Origin: Bryobacterales bacterium
GTDB lineage: Bacteria > Acidobacteriota > Terriglobia > Bryobacterales > Bryobacteraceae
Direction: 5' to 3'
Assembly: GCA_003167495.1 (NCBI GenBank)
Contig: PMSX01000155.1
Coordinates: 1 to 55,991, forward strand
DNA: 55,991 nt
This document shows, in pieces, positions 1-9,293 of the stretch. Position numbers and translations under genes: made by a program. Position 1 is the first letter of the stretch, and every line of letters begins with the position of its first letter. The notes under the pieces are model-generated. The model was not told the origin of the DNA. It made no database searches and saw only the letters and a list, made by a program, of their open reading frames with translations.

Positions 1-569
1 AGCCCTGCATCAACGGCAGAATTCTCGGCATCGGCTCGTATTTCAAAGAGCCGAACGACGCGCTGGCCAATCGACTCCTCGGCGAGCAGCTCGAAGATGG
101 CGGCTGGAACTGCGAATCCAAAAGCCGGCGTTCTTCGTTCCATACCACCATCTGCGTGCTCGAAGGACTCCTCGAATACGAACGAGCCGGGCGCAAATCT
201 GTGGCCGTCACTAACGCCCGCAAGAGGGCCGAAAACTATCTGCTCGAGCGCCACATGTTCCGCTCCCTCCGAACCGGCGAAGTCATCGACAAACGTTGGC
301 TCCGCTTCTCGTTCCCAACGTTTTGGCATTACGACGTCTTGCGCGGACTAGATTATCTGCGGCGTGCAGCAATCAAACCCGACCGCCGCGTCCGCGAAGC
401 CATCGAAATCGTGATTCAGCGCCGCCACCAGAACGGGCGCTGGCCGCTCAACCTCCTTCATCCCGAACACATTCCATTGGAGATGGAAACCGGCGTCGGC
501 AGCGCAAGCCGCTGGAATACCCTGCGCGCTCTCCGAGTCCTGCGTTGGTACGACAACTCAAGGTGGTAG
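1..569 (+). CDS. Squalene-cyclase/prenyltransferase-like protein, C-terminal part
   Basis: Open from the left edge (frame begins at base 3) to TAG at 567-569, so only the last 188 residues are visible. The visible part has short alpha-helical repeats with the QLEDGGWNCE and RRHQNGRWPLN type signatures seen in prenyltransferase/squalene-oxidase repeat proteins (alpha-alpha barrel fold). Aromatic and Trp/Gly-rich turns recur about every 50-60 residues. I see no catalytic DxDD motif, but the expected region lies upstream of the window. Substrate cannot be inferred; many such proteins in Acidobacteria are annotated only as prenyltransferase-like. Family assignment fairly sure, function unknown. 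Confidence 0.7.
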   Translation, partial: PCINGRILGIGSYFKEPNDALANRLLGEQLEDGGWNCESKSRRSSFHTTICVLEGLLEYERAGRKSVAVTNARKRAENYLLERHMFRSLRTGEVIDKRWLRFSFPTFWHYDVLRGLDYLRRAAIKPDRRVREAIEIVIQRRHQNGRWPLNLLHPEHIPLEMETGVGSASRWNTLRALRVLRWYDNSRW

Positions 570-583
570 TTGCGGCTTGGGCC

Positions 584-850
584 CGCTCGCCAACCCACGA
601 GCACGCCTTCTACAAGGCGATCAACGAGCACCAAAAGCTAAGAAACGAAAAGAGAAAAGAGCAAATTGGCTTCGAATCGCAAAATCGCGCTGTCGAAGCC
701 CACAATCTCAAAAAACAGGAGTTCGAACTCAAAAAAGAACGCCTTGCTTGGCTCGATCAGACCGAAAAAGAGACCGCTGTACCGGTGCCCATTCCTGGAG
801 ACCTCGAAATGGCTGGTAAACCCTGTCGAACAACCTATGCTCTTCACAAC
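584..850 (+). pseudogene. Possible remnant of a charged coiled-coil hypothetical protein
   Basis: The 364 bases between the genes at 569 and 934 hold no complete gene. On the plus strand, about 584-850, one frame reads as a plausible protein fragment: strongly charged and helical, with stretches such as QKLRNEKRKEQIGFESQNR and KKQEFELKKERLAW. It has no start codon or ribosome site of its own. It resembles the C-terminal half of the acidobacterial 'SANRANA...STGP' hypothetical family whose N-terminal type is present at 21551, but this is an inference from style, not an alignment. It could be chance. Confidence 0.3.
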
Positions 851-933
851 CCGCACCCAAAGTGCGTCCTTGCACTTTTCTCGGAATCTCGATGTTTCTT
901 CCGACCGAATTCTCAGGGTTCGGGAGCCGTGCG

Positions 934-1308
934 TCACGGTGTCCGCTTCAGGCTAACCTGCGCCGACATCTTTTCGCCGCCGCTGCCGGTACCGCTACAT
1001 GTGCCCTTAATCGAATCGCCGTCGAAAACGAGATCGAATACCAGCAGTCCGCCCTCGTCGGCTGAAACTTCGAAAGTGAGCTTCCGGCCGTCGAGTTTCC
1101 CTTTCTGGAGCGGCCATTGCTTTTCGGCGTTAGGGCCCGCTGTGCCCGTAACCGCGCCATCGTGCACCTTCAAATCCATGTACGCGCTATCGGCCTTCGT
1201 CTCACCACTGGAATTTGTGATGTCGAAGCTCCCTGACCACTTCCCCGTCAGTTCCTTCGCGCCGACAGCCAGCGCAGAAAGCAATAAACAATAGATAAGC
1301 TTCTTCAT
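934..1308 (-). CDS. Small secreted protein of unknown function
   Basis: 124 residues from ATG at 1308, chosen because GGAGG lies just upstream; a longer reading to 1362 adds an uncharged tail before the signal peptide and is unlikely. The N-terminus (MKKLIYCLLLSALAVGA) is a clear Sec signal peptide. The mature part begins with ELTGKWSGSFDI and then shows alternating beta-strand patterns (LKVHDGAVTGTAG, LTFEVSADEGG, FDLVFDGDSIKG), as in the small extracytoplasmic beta-barrel proteins common in Acidobacteria and Planctomycetes. No catalytic motif is visible. It is followed on the same strand by nothing and preceded by the GH3 gene's 3' end only 93 bp away, so the two may be co-transcribed. Confidence 0.8.
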   Translation of the reverse strand: MKKLIYCLLLSALAVGAKELTGKWSGSFDITNSSGETKADSAYMDLKVHDGAVTGTAGPNAEKQWPLQKGKLDGRKLTFEVSADEGGLLVFDLVFDGDSIKGTCSGTGSGGEKMSAQVSLKRTP

Positions 1309-1401
1309 GCGTCCTCCATCAGATTGCACATTTCCCTTTTCCCAAACGCAATCTGAATTCAATTAGTTCCCAAAAAGTAGCGTAAGCGCCCCGTCGATCT
1401 G

Positions 1402-3720
1402 TCACTGCATTTTGAAGTGAGCAGACTGCTGAGCCGTCGAACTGCCGCCAATCCAAACGGTATAATCCGCAGGCTCGACCACGGGCCGATTCTCCCGGCC
1501 GTAGAAGGAGAGTTCCTCAAACCCGAGTGGGATTTGTATGGATTTTGCTTCGCCCGGATCAAGAGTCACGCGCATGAAACCTTTGAGATTACGCACCGGC
1601 TGCTCCACGCTGGCGCCGAGGATTCGAACATAGCACTGCACCACCTCCGTTGCGCGGCGGTGGCCTGTGTTCGTAACGGTAGCACTCGCATTCACCGGCT
1701 GCGCCTTCTGATTGCGTCTAAGCATCGCGACGCTTACCGTTGTCGCAGATACTTTGATGTTCGAGTAAGTGAAAGTCGTATAGCTCAGTCCATAGCCGAA
1801 AGGAAAGAGCGCATCGTTCGGCACGTCCAGGTATTTCGATACGTACTTTGTCTCGACGAAACCGGGATGCGCAGGATCGGGAAATTGTTCTGGGCGGCCG
1901 GTGGGAAATTGGCTGTAGTAGAGCGGCTCCTGGCCCACCGCGCGCGGAAAGCTCATCGTCAATTTGCCGCTTGGCGAAACGTCTCCAAACAGTGTTTCGA
2001 CAATGGCAGGGCCGGTTTCAACACCTGGAAACCAAACCTCCATGATGGCGGCGACATGCGAAGCCTCCCAGTCAAGCACCAGCGGCCGGCCGGAAAAGAC
2101 GAGCAGGACGACGGGCTTACCGATCGCGGCAATCGACTCAAGGAGTTTTTGCTGATTGCCTGGCAGATCGAGGTGAGCGCGCGAGGCTGCCTCTCCGCTC
2201 ATGTCACTCGATTCCCCAAGCGCCAGAACGGCTATGTCGGCCGCGCGAGCGGCGCTCACGGCTTCAGCGAAGCCCGCTTCCGAGTCGCCGGAGATCTCGC
2301 TTCCTTTGGCATACAAAAGGGTAGTACCATTCTGCTGGGCATGCTCCATCAACGCGCTGCGGAGCGTGACGACGTCGCCGAAATTGTTGGCTCCTGACCA
2401 CGCCCCTACCATGTCGTTCGCATTGTCGGCGAGCGGCCCTATCAGCGCAATCTTCTTGTTCTTCGGCAAGGGAAGCAAGGGCGATTCGCCGGCATCACCG
2501 TTCTTGAGCAGAACAAACGACTCTTCGGCGGCGCGCCGTGCCAGTGGCCGGTGACTGGCCACAGCGTTAGTCACTTCAGAACCCTGAGTGAACGGCTGAG
2601 TGAAAAGGCCAAGCGCGAATTTGAGACGGAGCACGCGGCGCACGGCCTCATCGATAGTACCTACAGGAACCCTCCCCGACTTGACCAGGGCGGGAAGCTC
2701 CGCATCGTACAAGTGCGACATCATGTCAATATCAACCCCGGCCGTCACCGCCTTCGCTGCCGCTGTTGCTCCATTCAGCGCAATGCCGTGGCGAACGAGT
2801 TCCATGACGGCCGTATAGTCACTGACCACTGGACCGTTGAAGCCCCACTCACTTCGTAAGATAGTCTGCAGCAGAAACGGATTTGCAGTGGCAGGGATAC
2901 CATTGAGAGAATTGAACGCGCTCATGACTGTCGCCGCGCCTGCCTCAACAGCCGCTCGATAGGGCGGCAGATAGACTTGCCGAAGGCGAATCTCGCTCAT
3001 ATCCGTTGTGTTGTAATCGCGTCCGGCCTCGGCGGCGCCATAGGCCGCGAAGTGTTTGACTGACGCTGCAACGCTGCCCGCTGCCGATAAGTCCTCGCCC
3101 TGATAGCCGCGAATATAGGCGCGTGCAATAGCGGCTCCCAGATATGGGTCTTCTCCCGCGCCTTCGGTGCAGCGGCCCCAGCGCGGGTCGCGTGCAACGT
3201 CTACCATAGGTGAGTAGAACCAGTTCACGCCGGCAGTTCTGGCTTCGCTCGCAGCCATGTGAGCTAGCGCGGATATGAGTTCGGGATCCCAACTGGATGC
3301 GGTACCTAAAGGCACAGGAAAGATAGTGCGAAATCCGTGGATCACGTCTGCTCCAAACAGCAATGGAATGTGCAGCCGAGTATGATCGACCGCGGCATGT
3401 TGAAAGTGATTCGTGATCTCCTGCCCAACCGTGTTCAGCATCGACCCAAGTTCGCCCGCTTCCGCCAACTTAAAGGAGTCAACTCCACCCGGAGCGGGCG
3501 GATTCACGTTCAGGGCCGCTGTGTTCACGGCACTGGTTTTCGCGGAACGCTCCTCGGTGGCGCTGTATTGCACAAGTTGGCCGATTTTCTCGGCGAGTGT
3601 CATTTGCCTCAGGAGTTCGTCAATCCGGCGCTCGATCTTAGGGTCTGCTAGCTGGGGCCGCATCGCGACGAGTGGCAGAGCGAAAAGAGTGATAAGACAA
3701 TTACGGCGAAGATGGCTCAT
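1402..3720 (-). CDS. bglX: Beta-glucosidase, glycoside hydrolase family 3 (BglX-like)
   Basis: 772 residues, close to E. coli BglX. It should hydrolyse terminal beta-D-glucosyl (or xylosyl) residues from oligosaccharides in the periplasm. An N-terminal signal peptide (about residues 1-20) precedes the GH3 (beta/alpha)8 domain (about 30-370), with conserved KHF (222-224) and nucleophile Asp301 in GPVVSDY. The GH3 C-terminal alpha/beta sandwich (about 400-640) contains PLADNANDMVGAW, and a fibronectin-III-like domain closes the protein (about 680-760, FYGRENRPVVEPADYTVWIG). Linkage specificity cannot be told from sequence. No carbohydrate transporter or regulator adjoins it. Confidence 0.93.
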   Translation of the reverse strand: MSHLRRNCLITLFALPLVAMRPQLADPKIERRIDELLRQMTLAEKIGQLVQYSATEERSAKTSAVNTAALNVNPPAPGGVDSFKLAEAGELGSMLNTVGQEITNHFQHAAVDHTRLHIPLLFGADVIHGFRTIFPVPLGTASSWDPELISALAHMAASEARTAGVNWFYSPMVDVARDPRWGRCTEGAGEDPYLGAAIARAYIRGYQGEDLSAAGSVAASVKHFAAYGAAEAGRDYNTTDMSEIRLRQVYLPPYRAAVEAGAATVMSAFNSLNGIPATANPFLLQTILRSEWGFNGPVVSDYTAVMELVRHGIALNGATAAAKAVTAGVDIDMMSHLYDAELPALVKSGRVPVGTIDEAVRRVLRLKFALGLFTQPFTQGSEVTNAVASHRPLARRAAEESFVLLKNGDAGESPLLPLPKNKKIALIGPLADNANDMVGAWSGANNFGDVVTLRSALMEHAQQNGTTLLYAKGSEISGDSEAGFAEAVSAARAADIAVLALGESSDMSGEAASRAHLDLPGNQQKLLESIAAIGKPVVLLVFSGRPLVLDWEASHVAAIMEVWFPGVETGPAIVETLFGDVSPSGKLTMSFPRAVGQEPLYYSQFPTGRPEQFPDPAHPGFVETKYVSKYLDVPNDALFPFGYGLSYTTFTYSNIKVSATTVSVAMLRRNQKAQPVNASATVTNTGHRRATEVVQCYVRILGASVEQPVRNLKGFMRVTLDPGEAKSIQIPLGFEELSFYGRENRPVVEPADYTVWIGGSSTAQQSAHFKMQ

Positions 3721-3733
3721 GACCCGTACCAGT

Positions 3734-3765
3734 CTAGCTGAGCCGCGACCGCCAGGGAGCGCAAC
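3734..3765. repeat. Short dispersed intergenic repeat, type I copy 1
   Basis: The stretch CTAG-C-GAGCCGCGAC-...-GGAG-...-CAAC here matches 14699-14732 in order and spacing, with the shared core GAGCCGCGAC. Both copies lie just outside genes. Short GAGCCGCGACxGxxAGGGAG-type repeats are frequent between genes in Solibacter-like genomes as I recall them. No function assigned. Confidence 0.5.
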
Positions 3766-3825
3766 GCAAAACCCGCTGTGCCTGCTCCACTTTTATGCAC
3801 TAGTAAAGATGAGATAATTCGCTAC

Positions 3826-3969
3826 ATGGAACGAAAAGTCTTCTGGCTCACTTTCACATTCCTGGGTGTGGTGGCCGATTTCGTTCTGCCGCTGTGGTGG
3901 GCGCTGGGAGCGGTGATTCCGATTTTTGCTTTTAGCTGGTGGTTGGCCTATCGTAGTGGCTGGTTCTAG
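3826..3969 (+). CDS. 47-residue two-helix membrane protein, unknown
   Basis: Starts MERKVFWLTFTFLGVVADF and consists of two hydrophobic segments (about 5-24 and 27-42) with a basic N-terminus and a short RSGWF tail. A start further upstream at 3778 would add a polar tail not typical of the family. A -10-like GATAAT (3813-3818) ends 7 bases before the ATG and there is no Shine-Dalgarno, so the mRNA may be leaderless. It lies between the GH3 gene (opposite strand) and the aldehyde dehydrogenase. No function can be proposed. Confidence 0.6.
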   Translation: MERKVFWLTFTFLGVVADFVLPLWWALGAVIPIFAFSWWLAYRSGWF

Positions 3970-4028
3970 CGCGGATCGGCGCAGCCGCAGACCACAGATC
4001 CGGTGGTACCGTGGTTAGACCAATATCT

Positions 4029-5393
4029 ATGGCCATAGCAACAATCAATCCTGCAACAGGTGAACAGCATGCGACGTTCGAACCGCTTTCTGCGGCCGAG
4101 CTCGAGATAAAACTCCAGATAGCGGCTTCGGTTTTCGATGCCGCGCGCCGTCGCACTTTTGCCGAGCGGGCTCGCGTGATGCTCCGTGTAGCCGAAATCC
4201 TGGAAAAGGATAAGGACGAGTGCGCCCGTCTGATGACTCTGGAAATGGGCAAGCCCCTTCGCGCGGCGGTTGCCGAAGCCGCCAAGTGCGCCGCGGGCTG
4301 CCGCTACTACGCCGAGAACGCAGAGCGGTTTCTGGCGGATGAGATTGTCGAAACCGGGGCAGGGCGAAGTTTCATTCGCTATTTGCCGCTGGGGCCGATC
4401 CTCGCGGTAATGCCGTGGAACTTTCCGTTCTGGCAAGTGCTGCGATTTGCCGCGCCGGCGGTAATGGCCGGGAACGTCGTGCTGCTGAAACACGCTTCCA
4501 ACGTTCCGCAATGCGCGTTGAAGATCGAGTCGATCTTTCGCGGCGCAGGTTTCCCCGAAGGCGTTTTTCAGACGCTGCTCGTCGGGGCATCGCAAGTCGA
4601 GACGCTTCTGCTGGACTCGCGCATCGTCGCCGCGACCCTTACCGGCAGCGAGCAAGCCGGCGTGCAGGTGGGCGTGGCCGCCGCTAGAAATATCAAGAAG
4701 ATGGTATTGGAACTGGGAGGCAGTGATCCTTTCATAGTCATGCCCAGCGCTAAACTGGACGCCGCGGTCGCAACTGCGGTCGATGCCCGGATTCAGAACA
4801 ATGGCCAGTCGTGCATTGCCGCCAAGCGTTTCATCGTCGCGGAGTCTATCGCCGCCGAGTTCGAGCAAAAGTTCGTTAACCGCATGGCTGCCGTTCGCGT
4901 GGGCGACCCGTTCGACGAGGCGACACAACTCGGCCCGCTCGCTTCAGCCAGTGCACTGACGGAACTAGACTCGGCGGTACAAGAAACGGTCGCCGCCGGC
5001 GCCCGCCTGCTCACCGGCGGCCACAAGATTGATCGGCCTGGCAACTTTTATGCGCCCACCGTTCTCACGGACGTACCCATCGATTCACCCGCCTATCGCG
5101 AAGAGTTCTTCGGTCCGGTAGCTTCAATTTTCCGGGCACGCGATACCGGCGATGCCATCCGCATCGCTAACGACAGCCGCTTTGGTCTCGGTGCGAGTGT
5201 GTGGACAAACGATCCGCAGGAGACCGAGCGGTTCATCAATGAGATAGAAGCGGGGATGGTTTTCGTCAACAGTATGGTGGCGTCCGATCCGCGAATTCCG
5301 TTCGGCGGGGTTAAGCAATCAGGGCACGGGCGCGAGCTCGGAGTGCAGGGCATTCGTGAGTTCGTAAACATTAAGACGGTGTGTGTCCGTTAA
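4029..5393 (+). CDS. Aldehyde dehydrogenase, succinate-semialdehyde dehydrogenase (Sad/YneI) type
   Basis: 454 residues, NAD(P)-dependent oxidation of an aldehyde to its acid; the overall pattern is closest to the short YneI/Sad succinate-semialdehyde dehydrogenases. Visible: PWNFPFW (oxyanion Asn131), LELGGSDPFIV with the general base Glu228, and QNNGQSCIAAKR with nucleophile Cys262; the EEFFGPV and FGGVKQSGHGRELG signatures follow. The ATG at 4029 (MAIATINPATGE) is preferred over a GTG at 4011 because family members begin this way. It stands alone, with a possible hairpin terminator downstream (5476-5500), so GABA or other amine catabolism cannot be deduced from context. Confidence 0.88.
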   Translation: MAIATINPATGEQHATFEPLSAAELEIKLQIAASVFDAARRRTFAERARVMLRVAEILEKDKDECARLMTLEMGKPLRAAVAEAAKCAAGCRYYAENAERFLADEIVETGAGRSFIRYLPLGPILAVMPWNFPFWQVLRFAAPAVMAGNVVLLKHASNVPQCALKIESIFRGAGFPEGVFQTLLVGASQVETLLLDSRIVAATLTGSEQAGVQVGVAAARNIKKMVLELGGSDPFIVMPSAKLDAAVATAVDARIQNNGQSCIAAKRFIVAESIAAEFEQKFVNRMAAVRVGDPFDEATQLGPLASASALTELDSAVQETVAAGARLLTGGHKIDRPGNFYAPTVLTDVPIDSPAYREEFFGPVASIFRARDTGDAIRIANDSRFGLGASVWTNDPQETERFINEIEAGMVFVNSMVASDPRIPFGGVKQSGHGRELGVQGIREFVNIKTVCVR

Positions 5394-5621
5394 CATTAGT
5401 AGCTAGACCGCTGGTCCACTCATAGTCATCTATGTCTGTCGTGTGCGCGGCTGTAAGGCGGTCATTGGCGCGGTTAGCCTTTTTCGGTTAAAAAGAGGCT
5501 CAGACCTACCCACTTAATGTTATACTCGCTCTCGACGCCGAAGCCGATCTAAATCCTAGAGCCCAGTCGAAGACGCCGATCCCCGACAGCGAACAATAGG
5601 AGAAATCAGAAGGAAGAGACA
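5394..5621 (+). promoter_or_regulatory. Leader of the first S53 protease gene
   Basis: This 228-bp gap has an imperfect hairpin, AGCC-TTTTT / AAAAA-GAGGCT (5476-5500), that could end the aldehyde dehydrogenase mRNA. It also has a -10-like TATACT at 5521-5526 within a TTATACT also present before the second S53 gene (17240-17246). No good -35 is visible. AAGGAAGAG ahead of the ATG at 5622 is the ribosome binding site. Confidence 0.45.
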
Positions 5622-7958
5622 ATGATTCGAAAACTAAGCACATCTTTGCTCGCGATTGCCGGGCTTTTGCCGGTCGCCAATGTCGTCTGCCAAGCGCAGT
5701 CACTCCCCACGTTGACTCATCACGTACGAGACGTAACTCGCACCGGTGCAGCGAAGCCCGTCGGGCAGTTACCCTCAGACCAAATCATGAGCTTGGATGT
5801 CGTTTTGCCGATAAGAGACGAGGCAGGACTGGATGCGATGCTGAAGGCGCTCTACAATCCAGGTAGCCCGTCCTACCGGCATTACCTCACGGTGGCGCAG
5901 TTTACCGAACGGTTTGGACCCAGCCAGGAAAACTACGATGCTCTGGTGAGTTTCGCGAAGGCGAACGGCTTCGCGGTTGTCGGCGGAACACGCGATGGCA
6001 GGGATGTGCAGATCAAGGGCACGGTTTCGGCCGTTGAGACTGCTTTTCACTTGATAATGGGCACTTATCAACATCCCACCGAAGACCGTACCTTTTACGC
6101 GCCAGACCGTGAGCCCACAACAAACTTATCGTTCCCGCTTTGGCACATCTCCGGTTTGGACAACTATTCCATTCCGCATCCGATGCTCGTCAAGAGGAGC
6201 GACTACGCCAAGGCGCATGGTATCGATCCTGAGGCCGCCGTGTCGCATGCCACCACTGGCTCAGGCCCTTCGGCATCCTTTTTGGGCAGCGACATGCGGG
6301 CGGCCTATTACGGCGGAACGGCCCTGACAGGCGCCGGCCAGAACCTCGGACTGTTCGAGTATTTGGGCACCGACTTGACCGACTTAACCACCTATTTCAA
6401 GAACGCTGGTCAAACCAACAATGTGCCGATTACCCTGCTCTCCACGGACGGCACCAGCACATCTTGCGTGTATTCGAGAGCCGGCGGCGATTGTGACGAC
6501 ACCGAACAGACGCTCGACATGACCCAGGCGATTGGCATGGCTCCAGGGCTGGCGAGTCTGGTCATGTATATCGGATCCACTGACACCGCAATCATCAGCG
6601 CGATGACGACGCACAACCCGCTGCCCACCACAATTGGCTGTTCGTGGGGCTGGACACCGGCTGATCCAACCACGCTCGACCCGTATTTCAAGCAGATGGC
6701 GATGCAAGGTCAGAATTTTTTTGCGGCTTCCGGCGATAGTTCCACCTGGTCATCGAGTAATGAGGCTTGGCCGGCGGACGATGCGAATGTCGTCTCTGTC
6801 GGCGGCACCGATTTGACAACCACCAAGGCGGCCGGCCCCTGGGCGTCCGAAACCGCTTGGTCTGACAGTGGTGGCGGCATCTCTCCGGACGGAATTGCGA
6901 TCCCCTCGTGGCAGCAACTCTCGGGCGTGATCAACTCCAGCAATAAGGGTTCGACAAAGCTTCGCAACGGCCCAGATGTTTCGGCCAACGCGAACTTTAC
7001 ATTTTACGTCTGCGCCGACCAAACCACCTGCACGGCAAACGAATATGGGGGCACCAGTTTCGCAACACCGATGTGGGCAGGTTACATTGCTCTGGCCAAT
7101 CAGCAGTTGGCCGAAAACGGTAATGCGCCCGTCGGTTTCATTAACCCAACGATCTATGCACAGAATGTGACGTCCAGCTACGGCACGGACTTCCACGACA
7201 TCACCAGCGGCACATCCGGCAGCTATTCGGCTGTGGCCGGTTATGATCTGGTGACTGGCTGGGGCAGCCCCAACGGGACCGGGTTGATCAACGCCCTCGC
7301 TCCTACTAGCACCTCTCCCGCCTTCAGCATTTCCGCTTCGCCTACATCGCTCTCCGTGGTACAGGGTAGCAGTGGCAAGTCGACGATCACTACCATCGTC
7401 TCGGGCGGCTTTGATTCGGCCATTGGCTTGACCGCGAGTGGCCAACCGACGGGGGTCACCCTCGGTCTTAACCCCGCGTCGATCGCAGCGCCAGGGTCAG
7501 GCACCTCAACCTTGACTATCACAGTGGCGTCGACCACCGCAACGGGCACCTACACTATCACGGTCACCGGCACCGGTGGCGAAATCACGCACACAGCCAC
7601 CGTGTCGCTCACCGTGACCGCGCCCACCGCCGGCGCTTTCACCATCTCCGTTTCGCCCACTTCAGGCTACCTATATCAGGGACAAAGCGGCTATGCCGTC
7701 ATCACTACGACGGTCTCCGGTGGCTTTGACTCAGCCATTGCGTTGTCTGCAACTGGTCAGCCTTCAGGCGTTACCGTCAGCTTTAGCCCGCCTTCCATCG
7801 CCGCGCCGGGTTCCGGCACGTCGGATATGAACTTGTCAGTGGCCACAAACGCACCGACCGGTACTTATCCGATCACCATAACGGGTATCGGCGGAGGCAT
7901 CACTCATACAACGACCCTCACGTTTGAGGTCGTGTCGCGTAGGGTACGCGTTCGCTAA
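5622..7958 (+). CDS. Secreted sedolisin-type serine protease (peptidase family S53)
   Basis: 778 residues: signal peptide (about 1-25, ending AQS), pro-kumamolisin activation domain (about 30-185, containing YGSP-like NPGSPSYRHYL and FGPSQENYDA), S53 catalytic domain (about 215-560), then two Ig-like beta repeats (about 570-660 and 670-770) with the repeated SGGFDSAI and ATGQPSGVTVSFSP patterns. The Ser-Glu-Asp catalytic set is complete: Glu295 and Asp299 in DDTEQTLDM, Asp372 in ASGD, Ser479 in GGTSFATP; DFHDIT matches the calcium site. Such enzymes degrade proteins at acid pH outside the cell after self-removal of the propeptide. It is a paralogue of the gene at 17326. The final RRVRVR tail is unusual and basic. 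Confidence 0.95.
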   Translation: MIRKLSTSLLAIAGLLPVANVVCQAQSLPTLTHHVRDVTRTGAAKPVGQLPSDQIMSLDVVLPIRDEAGLDAMLKALYNPGSPSYRHYLTVAQFTERFGPSQENYDALVSFAKANGFAVVGGTRDGRDVQIKGTVSAVETAFHLIMGTYQHPTEDRTFYAPDREPTTNLSFPLWHISGLDNYSIPHPMLVKRSDYAKAHGIDPEAAVSHATTGSGPSASFLGSDMRAAYYGGTALTGAGQNLGLFEYLGTDLTDLTTYFKNAGQTNNVPITLLSTDGTSTSCVYSRAGGDCDDTEQTLDMTQAIGMAPGLASLVMYIGSTDTAIISAMTTHNPLPTTIGCSWGWTPADPTTLDPYFKQMAMQGQNFFAASGDSSTWSSSNEAWPADDANVVSVGGTDLTTTKAAGPWASETAWSDSGGGISPDGIAIPSWQQLSGVINSSNKGSTKLRNGPDVSANANFTFYVCADQTTCTANEYGGTSFATPMWAGYIALANQQLAENGNAPVGFINPTIYAQNVTSSYGTDFHDITSGTSGSYSAVAGYDLVTGWGSPNGTGLINALAPTSTSPAFSISASPTSLSVVQGSSGKSTITTIVSGGFDSAIGLTASGQPTGVTLGLNPASIAAPGSGTSTLTITVASTTATGTYTITVTGTGGEITHTATVSLTVTAPTAGAFTISVSPTSGYLYQGQSGYAVITTTVSGGFDSAIALSATGQPSGVTVSFSPPSIAAPGSGTSDMNLSVATNAPTGTYPITITGIGGGITHTTTLTFEVVSRRVRVR

Positions 7959-7966
7959 ACCATGAA

Positions 7967-7996
7967 GGGCCCGGACTCCCCAGTCCGGGCCCTTTT
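7967..7996 (+). terminator. Rho-independent terminator of the first S53 gene
   Basis: A perfect 11-bp stem GGGCCCGGACT / AGTCCGGGCCC with a CCCC loop is followed by TTTT, 9 bases after the protease stop codon. Confidence 0.9.
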
Positions 7997-8091
7997 CACT
8001 GTCGAGGGCTTTATGCCTCGCGGATGGCCAAAATTAGGGAGATTAAAGAGTGAATTCTCTTACTATCCCTTAGGACGCTCTCTGCGCAGAC

Positions 8092-9111
8092 ATGAGTATC
8101 ATTTCTTTAGAACTCAACCGGCCCGGAGAGCCGGGGCAAGGCCCATCAAGTTCAGTCCACCTCATTGAGCAAGTGCAAACGCTCATTCGGGGCGTGGCGC
8201 TGCATGCCATTGAGAGTCAACCAGAGGAATTTGCCCAACTTCAACGGCGGATGGGCGAAATTGCCGATTCCCTCAATCGTGAAAGCTCCGCGGACGATTT
8301 ACTACTCGCGATTAGCAAAACCCTGTTTTTGACGGAAGACTACAACCGCCAGGCGGCGGTGATTTTCAAAGCCCAAGTGGAAGAACTTCGCGGCATGGTG
8401 AGCAAGATGACGGAGACTATGCAATTTATCCTCTCATCGAGCGAAACAAGCGTGAAGCAATTGGCTTTCATGGAATCGCAACTGCAGCGGGCGAACACCC
8501 TGGAAGACTTGCGGCAGTTGAAGACGTACACATCTGCTTGTCTATCGATGGTGCGGCGCGAGAGCACGCGACTGCAGACTGAGGCGCGGGAAAAAGCGGA
8601 CGCCCTCAAGAACGACGTGGAGCGTTTGTCGGCGCGGCTCAAGTTGGCCGCCGTGGAAGAATCCCAGGACCCGGTAACTGGGTTACCTGGGCGTGCGGCG
8701 GCGGAACAAGCCATCGAGGAAAAGGTGTCGGCGGCCAAACCGTTCGTGACCGCGCTGTTTCTCATGGACCGGCTGGCGTCGATCAACGGGAGGTTCGGTC
8801 ACTCGGTCGGAGATGAGATTGTGGTTAGCTGTGCGCACATGCTGGCCAAGAAACTGAGTGGCGCGACGCTTTATCGCTGGAGTGGTCCAGGGTTTATCGC
8901 GCTCTTCGACCCCTCGGTGGGCTTGGCGGATGCCGAGAAGCAGGCGAGACAGGCGTCCTCCCAGGAACTGGAAAAGAGTATCGATTCCGACAATCGAATG
9001 GTGATGATTGTGGTGGGTATTTCGTGCCATGTCCAGCAGATCCCTTCTAAGGCGACCGCTGGCGAGTTGTTCAGAAGGATGGATGGAATTATGGTGGCAG
9101 GACAGAGTTGA
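8092..9111 (+). CDS. Degenerate GGDEF-domain protein
   Basis: 339 residues, no signal peptide or membrane segment. Residues about 20-190 are helical with a coiled coil (ESTRLQTEAREKADALKNDV). Residues about 190-335 resemble a GGDEF domain: DPVTGLPGR (193-201), FLMDRLASINGRFGHSVGDEI, then SGPGF (264-268) where the active site GG(D/E)EF should be. The metal-binding and catalytic acidic residues are absent there, so cyclic-di-GMP synthesis is unlikely; a scaffold or binding role is possible. The start at 8092 has only a weak ribosome site. It stands alone after the terminator of the S53 gene. Confidence 0.75.
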   Translation: MSIISLELNRPGEPGQGPSSSVHLIEQVQTLIRGVALHAIESQPEEFAQLQRRMGEIADSLNRESSADDLLLAISKTLFLTEDYNRQAAVIFKAQVEELRGMVSKMTETMQFILSSSETSVKQLAFMESQLQRANTLEDLRQLKTYTSACLSMVRRESTRLQTEAREKADALKNDVERLSARLKLAAVEESQDPVTGLPGRAAAEQAIEEKVSAAKPFVTALFLMDRLASINGRFGHSVGDEIVVSCAHMLAKKLSGATLYRWSGPGFIALFDPSVGLADAEKQARQASSQELEKSIDSDNRMVMIVVGISCHVQQIPSKATAGELFRRMDGIMVAGQS

Positions 9112-9293
9112 CGTTCGCACTTACCAAAAGCGGTGTATCACAAACGGTATCGCTACGCGGCGGCAGAGCACAAAAGACTTGGCTCCAACACAGCGGCCAG
9201 TTGGGAGCACCGGGAGGGCAACCGGCTGACCCTCTCAACACGGGTTATTCCCCAGGCGGCGGATCTCAGGCCCAAGCGTCAGCGAGATCGTAT

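Noticed and set aside
296..1294. Long plus-strand open frame
   Set aside because: It crosses the squalene-cyclase-like gene and the secreted-protein gene out of frame and has no ribosome site; only its 584-850 part is retained as a possible remnant.
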